Assembly: GCA_035771175.1 (NCBI GenBank) | Contig: CM069608.1 | Coordinates: forward strand, 13,854,019 to 13,918,018 | Direction of reading: 5' to 3' | DNA length: 64,000 nt | Source: Paratinospora sagittata | Lineage: Eukaryota > Streptophyta > Magnoliopsida > Ranunculales > Menispermaceae | Part shown: one piece after another, positions 58,481-64,000 of the stretch | Position numbering within the stretch: the first letter of the stretch is position 1 | Layout: each line of letters opens with the position of its first letter | The notes under the pieces: generated by a model | Seen by the model: the letters and a program-made list of their open reading frames with translations, nothing else | Databases searched by the model: none | What the model was told of the DNA's origin: nothing | Program-made: the position numbers and the translations under genes

Positions 58481-59159
58481 TGATTTTCTTTTATTTATAT
58501 ATATGAAACATATATACAAAGTTACATAATTATTCATTACAAAATATTAGTGTTGATGTAACAACTCTCACCCTGTTTGGTTTTGATGATTACAAACAAC
58601 ATATTTGTGATCACTAATCTCTTTGACGTAGTTGTTTCAGTGCTAACTAGTTATATCAGATGGATTCAATTATATTGTCAAAGCATGTGGATGGAACAAC
58701 AATGCACGAAGATTCAAGAGCTTCATGTTTGTAATCCTTAGTTTAGAATTTTAGTGTTGTAGAATAACTCTTACTCATTGCAACCACAATATGATTTGCG
58801 TCTTTTGAAAATCATGCATATAAGTTATCATATTCATGTGCGTACACTATTACTATATTGATCATGCATGCACACAAACAATCATGATTATTATGCAATC
58901 ATATAGTTAATATTGTTTATCATGCACATATATATCATTGATTATCATGCACTCATATTATTGACTTTGCATGATTTCATCGTTTCACGTGCATCATATC
59001 GATCATTTTGATCATCTGTTTTAATCAATTGTTTTACACATATTTATCTTCGCAAATTGTGTTTCGATCTTATTAAAAATGTTTTCAAAGTTGGTTTATG
59101 TGTTTGACAATGTCTTAAACTCATTTTGATCGAAAAATTGGGTTTCCTATCACTTCAAT

Positions 59160-59520
59160 GTGAAGGAACGTGCTCCTCAGTCAAGGAACGTGCTCCTGAG
59201 CTTTTTCCTGAGAATCAGATTTTTTTTATCAGAATTTAAAAAATGCGCTCTTTGTTCAAAAAATGTGCTCCTGTATTTTTTTCCCGAGACTCGAACTTTT
59301 CTGATCAGGGAATAAGGAACGCGCTCCTGTAATCAAGGAAAAAATAAGAATGTTTATAAAGTCAGTGGTTCTTGATGAAAAACCTCGCTCCTATGCCCAA
59401 TGGACATGTTAAGGAACGCGCTCCTCTTATAAGGAGCGCGCTCGTTGATTGGAAGAAATTTGAAAAGTTTCAAATTTCAAAGCAGAAACACGCTCCTTCA
59501 TTGAGAAACGCATTCTTGTG
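59160..59520 (+). repeat. Scattered GGAACGCGCTCCT repeats in the SIRE-like LTR
   Basis: About ten copies of (A)AGGAACGYGCTCCT or decayed forms occur in 360 bp upstream of the TATA-like box, several of them palindromic (GGAGCGCGCTC). They sit in the U3 promoter region. Confidence 0.85.
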
Positions 59521-60463
59521 CCTCAGTCTGGTATTGTTCTATAAATACCACACTTGCTCATTTGAAGAACAACTTTTGCAAAATTTGAGAACTTGTGTTG
59601 TTCTTCATACTATCTCATCTACAATTCCAAAACAAGTTCTTGAGTGATTTTAAACATCTTTCAAAGCAAAAGTTTACTTACATTTATATCTTTGATTCAT
59701 ACTTCCGTACAGTTCGCCTAATCCTTCAAACCTTTTGAGAAACTTATGTGTTTCTCTTGAGCAATCGATCAAGACATTTTTGAGTGAGTTCTTCACATGT
59801 TGTTGATTCTTGATCATCATTGAACGAGGAATCTCTTAACCATCATCACACTTGAAGAAACTTTGAGCTTCATCCTTACCTAAGTTGGGTAAAATCTCTC
59901 CATTAAGATTCTTGTGATTTTGATTGAGTAAATCAATTTTGTGCTTGATTTGATATCTTGCAAACCGTTTTGATTTGAGTATTGCTTGTGAAACCACACT
60001 TGATCTTAATATCTCATTATCTTGATTAGTGGTTTCATACATCTCATGTGGTATCGATTCATGTGCTGAACTTACATTATTTTGAATCGATTTCATTGAT
60101 TATTACTTGAGTATTTTGATTCTTGATCTTAACCAGTTATATATTTAGAATCAACAAGTATTGATCATTTGTGCATATTGATTCATGCGCCTTATACATA
60201 TCATTGTTAAAATCAATATTTGAATACATGTGCATACTCGATTCTTGATCTCACATTATTATTATTTGAATCAATTGCATATATTTGATTTCATCTATTT
60301 CAACACTACACATCATTTAAAATATTGTAGTTGAAATAGTAGTGATTGTTATTCAAGACTATATGCTTAATATTGTTGAAAGTGTTTTAGAACCTCTCTC
60401 TATCATTTGTAATCTTGATGTATTGTTGAATTGTTAGTCAACCGGGACTATACCATATTGTTA

Positions 60464-60682
60464 TACGGCTCGTAACTACGCCCGCAAGTTGGTTACAGTG
60501 CGGCTTTCTATCCAAGCCCTTGTGTTGGTAAGTATGGCTTTCTATCAAAGCCTTTATGTTGATTAGTGTATACGGCTTTCTAGCCAAGCCTTGTGTCGGC
60601 TAGTGTGTATGGCTTATAGTCAAGTCTTTATGTTGACTAATGTGTACGACTTCTAGTCACGCCCATAAGTTGACTAGCCAAT
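60464..60682 (+). repeat. About 43-bp degenerate tandem repeat in the SIRE-like LTR
   Basis: Five imperfect units of the type TATGGCTTTCTAGTCAAGCC...GTTGACTAGTGTG lie in a row. Confidence 0.75.
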
Positions 60683-61236
60683 AGTATATTGAAAAATCCT
60701 AATTGTGGGTGATCGGGTAGTGGACGTAGGTTTAAGAGGAACCGAACCACTATAAATCGTTGTGTCTATTTATTTTTCCTGTACTTTATTATTTTGATTG
60801 TTACCTACGACACATATATTCTGTTTAAATTAATTAACCGACCGTCAAGTCCAATTCACCCCCCCTCTCTCGGACTATAATATTGGGCCAATAATTAGTA
60901 CAATGAACTCAACTCAACTAATTAAGCATTTTTTCAATTACATGAGATTGGTTGCATGAATCTTTTTCCTCTATTCTACTCTATCAAGGGCTTAGTCGAC
61001 ATATGGTGGATTGCTAAAATGTCACTTTTTATAACTGGAGCTCTAAAGGCCTTTCTTGTATATGTCTAAACCATGTTAATCAATTTCTCAAATATATTTT
61101 GAATGTTTTATCACATATCCATCTTAATATGAACTTTTCCTTTACATTAAAAATTATTGGTAGAAAATTAAAAATAACATTTTAATAAAGTTCATAAACC
61201 TAGGAAGAATTCATTAGTAGTAATCTAATATAATAT

Positions 61237-61576
61237 TTTTTTTTGACATGGAAACAACCCCAAGTCCCCTATTGTGAACTGGGCACGTCGTAAGGTATCA
61301 AGCCACTTTGAAGCCCATTTATCCCCACACCAACCGCTAGTTGGTGTCTATCGTTTGGACCAAATACTGCAAACCCGCACGAATCACATTTGATAATTTG
61401 CTCCCACCGACAAGGCATTACTTCCTCCCTTAGGACCTATGCTCATGTCAAAAGATCTCTTGTACACCCATGACATATATATTTGAAAAACTCCTCCCGT
61501 GTGAAAACTCGAAATTGCGACCCCTCAAAAGCTCGCCAATGCCTCGACCATCTTGCCAACATGCCATTGGCAATAG
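61237..61576 (-). mobile_element. SINE-like insertion with a 13-bp TSD
   Basis: TCTAATATAATAT flanks it on both sides (61224-61236 and 61577-61589). The left end is a poly-T run (poly-A tail on the minus strand). The minus-strand head reads GCAAGATGGTCGAGGCATTGG and, about 30 bp further, GGGGTCGCAATTTCGAGTTT, placed like the A and B boxes of a tRNA-derived SINE. Length 340 bp. Confidence 0.75.
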
Positions 61577-61623
61577 TCTAATATAATATAAGTATTGTAT
61601 ATAATCTAATATAAAATAAGTAT

Positions 61624-62085
61624 TGTTGGGACCAAATATGCAAAAACAAAGGCCCAAAAGACATGTTTGGCAAGGCCCACTTGGTAGAATATTCAAAAAA
61701 AGTAAAAGTCGTTAACAAGGCCTATCGAGTTGGATTGCCGCCTGATAGGACAACTAATATTTAGGGACTATTCCTGTTGGCGCCACATTTCAAGGAGGAC
61801 CACTCTTCATAAGGACACCACAATGCCACCCGTCTCCACCATGTGGGGACCAAACCCTCCAATATAAATAGCCCCATAAACCTCCCTAACAAGGTACGCA
61901 ACTTTTAACTCTGACATCAACATGACGTCAAGCTTGCGTCATAGCTCAACCCTGACTTAGGCATCAGAGAGTCTAGGGTCATTATCACAACAGTATTCTT
62001 AACGATAGTCTTTCTTTTTCTCCTTGATCAGTAGGCCAAAAGTCGAGAACATTTGAAGTTGAGCTATGGGATCCACACCAATGAC
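61624..62085 (+). mobile_element. LTR relic (gypsy type), end uncertain
   Basis: It starts TGTTGGGACCAAATATG. TATAAATAGCCCC (about 61862) is followed by AACAAGGTACGCAACTTTTA and GACTTAGGCATCAGAGAGTC, a combination seen in the R-U5 part of several plant gypsy LTRs. No partner LTR, primer site or TSD was found, so the right boundary is a guess. Confidence 0.45.
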
Positions 62086-64000
62086 TTATGTTCTCATATC
62101 ATATCTCTATTTTATACATGTGCCTAAAGGTTTTTCTTTTTTTCTTTTTTTAAAATAAGAAATTAGGCAAATGCAGTTTTATTTTTTAAATTACATATGT
62201 TTCATATTAAAAAATTAACTGAAGTAAATTATACTTGTTGCAAGGACCATGTGCTTCTTTTTCCCTTTAATTCACAAAAATACTATTATGAACATCAACA
62301 AGTTTATACACAAATTTATTACAAATTATTTCTATAAAAGTTTGTAAATTATGTTGTGTCAGGTTTGTGCATCGCACAAGTTTATAGGCTTGTATGATAT
62401 GTATAATAAGACCTTTTCACCATTAATGTCACTTAAATACATTGAAAAAATTCATTGAACATATAATAAAATTTTATAACAAATTGAATAATTAATTAAC
62501 ATTAACTTTTTGCAATATATTATGTAATATTAGATTAGAGAAAGCGTGGGAAGAAATAACTAAAATAAACACCAGGACTTTGTGTTTGATTTTTATAGTG
62601 ATCGCCTAATTTCTCATTTTTGTCCCTCCTAGTCCTACGTCTTGAATATGTTGATGATGATTTCGGAATTCTCCTTTTGACGTATTTGTTTTTCCATTTC
62701 TTGTAAGAGAAGAAAAAATAACGCAAAACCATGAGACGCTTACCTACCACCGCTAACAATAATATGAAATTAGAATGTAGATTTCACTCTCAATCGAGTT
62801 GGCTAACTACCTTTGATCCCAACTCAAAAGTCAGCCTAATCGCTGAATGGGTCTTGAAGGAGGGAGTTAGTGTAAATGATTAAAATATCATTCGGTCAAA
62901 TGGGTTAGAAATCACTTATTAGATTTCTAACTACCTACATTTCTTTTTCTTTTTTTCAAATTAGTTTTTTTTTTTTTTTTTTCCTAAATCTAGGTCTAGA
63001 TGATCCGTTCATTTGTACTCATATTTATATTATATATCTTAATGTAAATATTTAGAGCATCTATGATGTGCTCATTTTTGTTATTTTTTAATTAACTTCA
63101 TTAGTGTTTTTATTTAAAAGTTTAGGATCTGTACATATTTTAATTTTTTTTATTTACTTTACACCATTTGAAATTTCTTCTATTTACTATATTGCTAAAA
63201 CATTTTCTTCTTTATTGTAATTCTTATTTTTAAGAAATACAAACATTTTCAACATTGCATATGACTTTAAAAAATAATAATAACTATAGTATTGTTAATT
63301 AAAAAATTAAACTAACATGATTTATATTTTTTTTATAAATAAATATATAGCCTTTTTTTTTTTGAAAGGTCAATAAATATATAGCTAGTATGCAGAATTC
63401 GCCTACTTTGCATATGACTTTTATTATTTTTTAATAAAACATTAATTTTTATTATTTTATTGATAGTGCTATTTTTTTGTTTATCAAAAGTGTTTTTTTA
63501 TTAAAACAAAAAAGATATTATGTTTCTAATTAAAAGGTAAATTCTCTTTTTTTATTATTTGAAATAAGAATTGGGGTAAAATAATAGTTATATTTGAGAA
63601 GGATAAAATTTGAAAAAAAAAAATCAATTTGGGCTTTTAGAAGTAAAAGAGACACGTAGAAGTGGGAAAAGTTAGATTTTTAATCTGTACTATATTATGT
63701 TTTACATTAAATACTAATAATATTTATAAAACTAAAAAAAAACATAATAAAGTTTAACTTTTAGTAATATAATAATTTTTGTTTGTTTTTTTTTTTTTCT
63801 TTTAAGTATTAACACGAGATCAGAAGATGTTAGGATTAAGAAAAAAAAAATCAAAACTCCTCAAGTATAACGATAAAAGATATAAAGAGCCGGAAAAGAA
63901 AAATTCTCGCTTATTTATAAAAAAAGATAATCGAACTTTTAACTTTATATAATACTATTATATATATATAATAAACAAATATACAACATATAATTAAATT
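62086..64000. other. AT-rich DNA, nothing recognised
   Basis: Strongly AT-rich with many poly-A and poly-T runs. The only longer frame (62759-62535, minus) is Lys/Arg-rich without a known motif. No RBOH N-terminal exon was recognised here. Confidence 0.5.

Larger units (their letters stand above)
58551..60893 (+). mobile_element. Solo LTR, SIRE/Maximus-like Ty1/copia, 2,343 bp (TSD ATTAG)
   Basis: It starts TGTTGATGTAAC followed by TTTGGTTTTGATGATTACAA, and ends TATTGGGCCAATA after CAAGTCCAATTCACCCCCCC. The TSD ATTAG is perfect (58546-58550 and 60894-60898). A TATA-like CTATAAATA is at about 59540, and GAACCACTATAAATC is near 60743. These are features of long SIRE-type LTRs. No coding region remains. 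Confidence 0.78.

Noticed and set aside
59372..59647. 91-codon plus-strand ORF near the TATA-like box
   Set aside because: It lies across the U3 repeats and TATA-like box of the SIRE-like solo LTR, and its product has no known domain.
61624..61988. Shorter solo LTR ending at 61988 with an AGTAT/GTATT duplication
   Set aside because: The apparent TSD is off by one base and LTR-like wording continues past that point.

Overview
The window is nuclear DNA of a flowering plant, probably a eudicot. It carries one host gene with eukaryotic introns, a plant respiratory burst NADPH oxidase, and is otherwise dominated by plant LTR retrotransposons, an endogenous plant pararetrovirus-like block, SINE-like insertions and DNA-transposon remnants. 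No rRNA, tRNA, CRISPR array or bacterial-type operon was seen. The species cannot be named from the sequence.

Layout. 1-4.7 kb: minus-strand remnant of an endogenous caulimovirid-like element with a movement-protein-like region, a coiled-coil/proline-rich ORF, a tRNA-Met primer-binding site and a 35S-like TATA region; part of it is duplicated 3,985 bp away. 5.0-11.6 kb: a copia integrase scrap, a CACTA-like end with an array of short palindromes, a 2.9 kb solo LTR with a perfect target-site duplication (TSD), AT-rich DNA and a second LTR-like block. 11.8-19.0 kb: decayed retroelement ORFs and a Ty3/gypsy chromovirus-type gag-pol full of stops. 19.5-21.0 kb: a minus-strand copia gag relic and a 28-bp palindromic minisatellite.

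21.7-40.3 kb is one minus-strand Ty1/copia element (TSD TAGTT, about 5.7 kb without later insertions). It was later hit twice by the same gypsy family, called family A here: a solo LTR (TSD CTTCT) in its leader and a complete 10.7 kb gypsy element (TSD TTTTC) inside its 5' LTR.

41.4-56.0 kb holds the C-terminal 620 codons of an RBOH (NADPH oxidase) gene on the minus strand, in ten exons with consistent GT-AG boundaries and phases. One intron has grown to about 11.3 kb because a family A solo LTR (TSD GTAGA) entered it, and a Tekay/Del-like chromovirus (family B, TSD CAATC) then entered that LTR. The outer LTR carries a 43-codon fragment of a ribonucleotide reductase small subunit gene, so the retroelement family appears to have captured host coding sequence. 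The RBOH N-terminus (EF-hand region) is not recognisable in the remaining 8 kb.

56-64 kb: a hAT-like non-autonomous element with an inner GAGGC-rich segment, SINE-like insertions (two with 18-bp and 13-bp TSDs), a 2.3 kb SIRE-like solo LTR (TSD ATTAG), another LTR relic and AT-rich DNA. All repeat boundaries were found by reading matching ends and TSDs by eye; no database comparison was possible.
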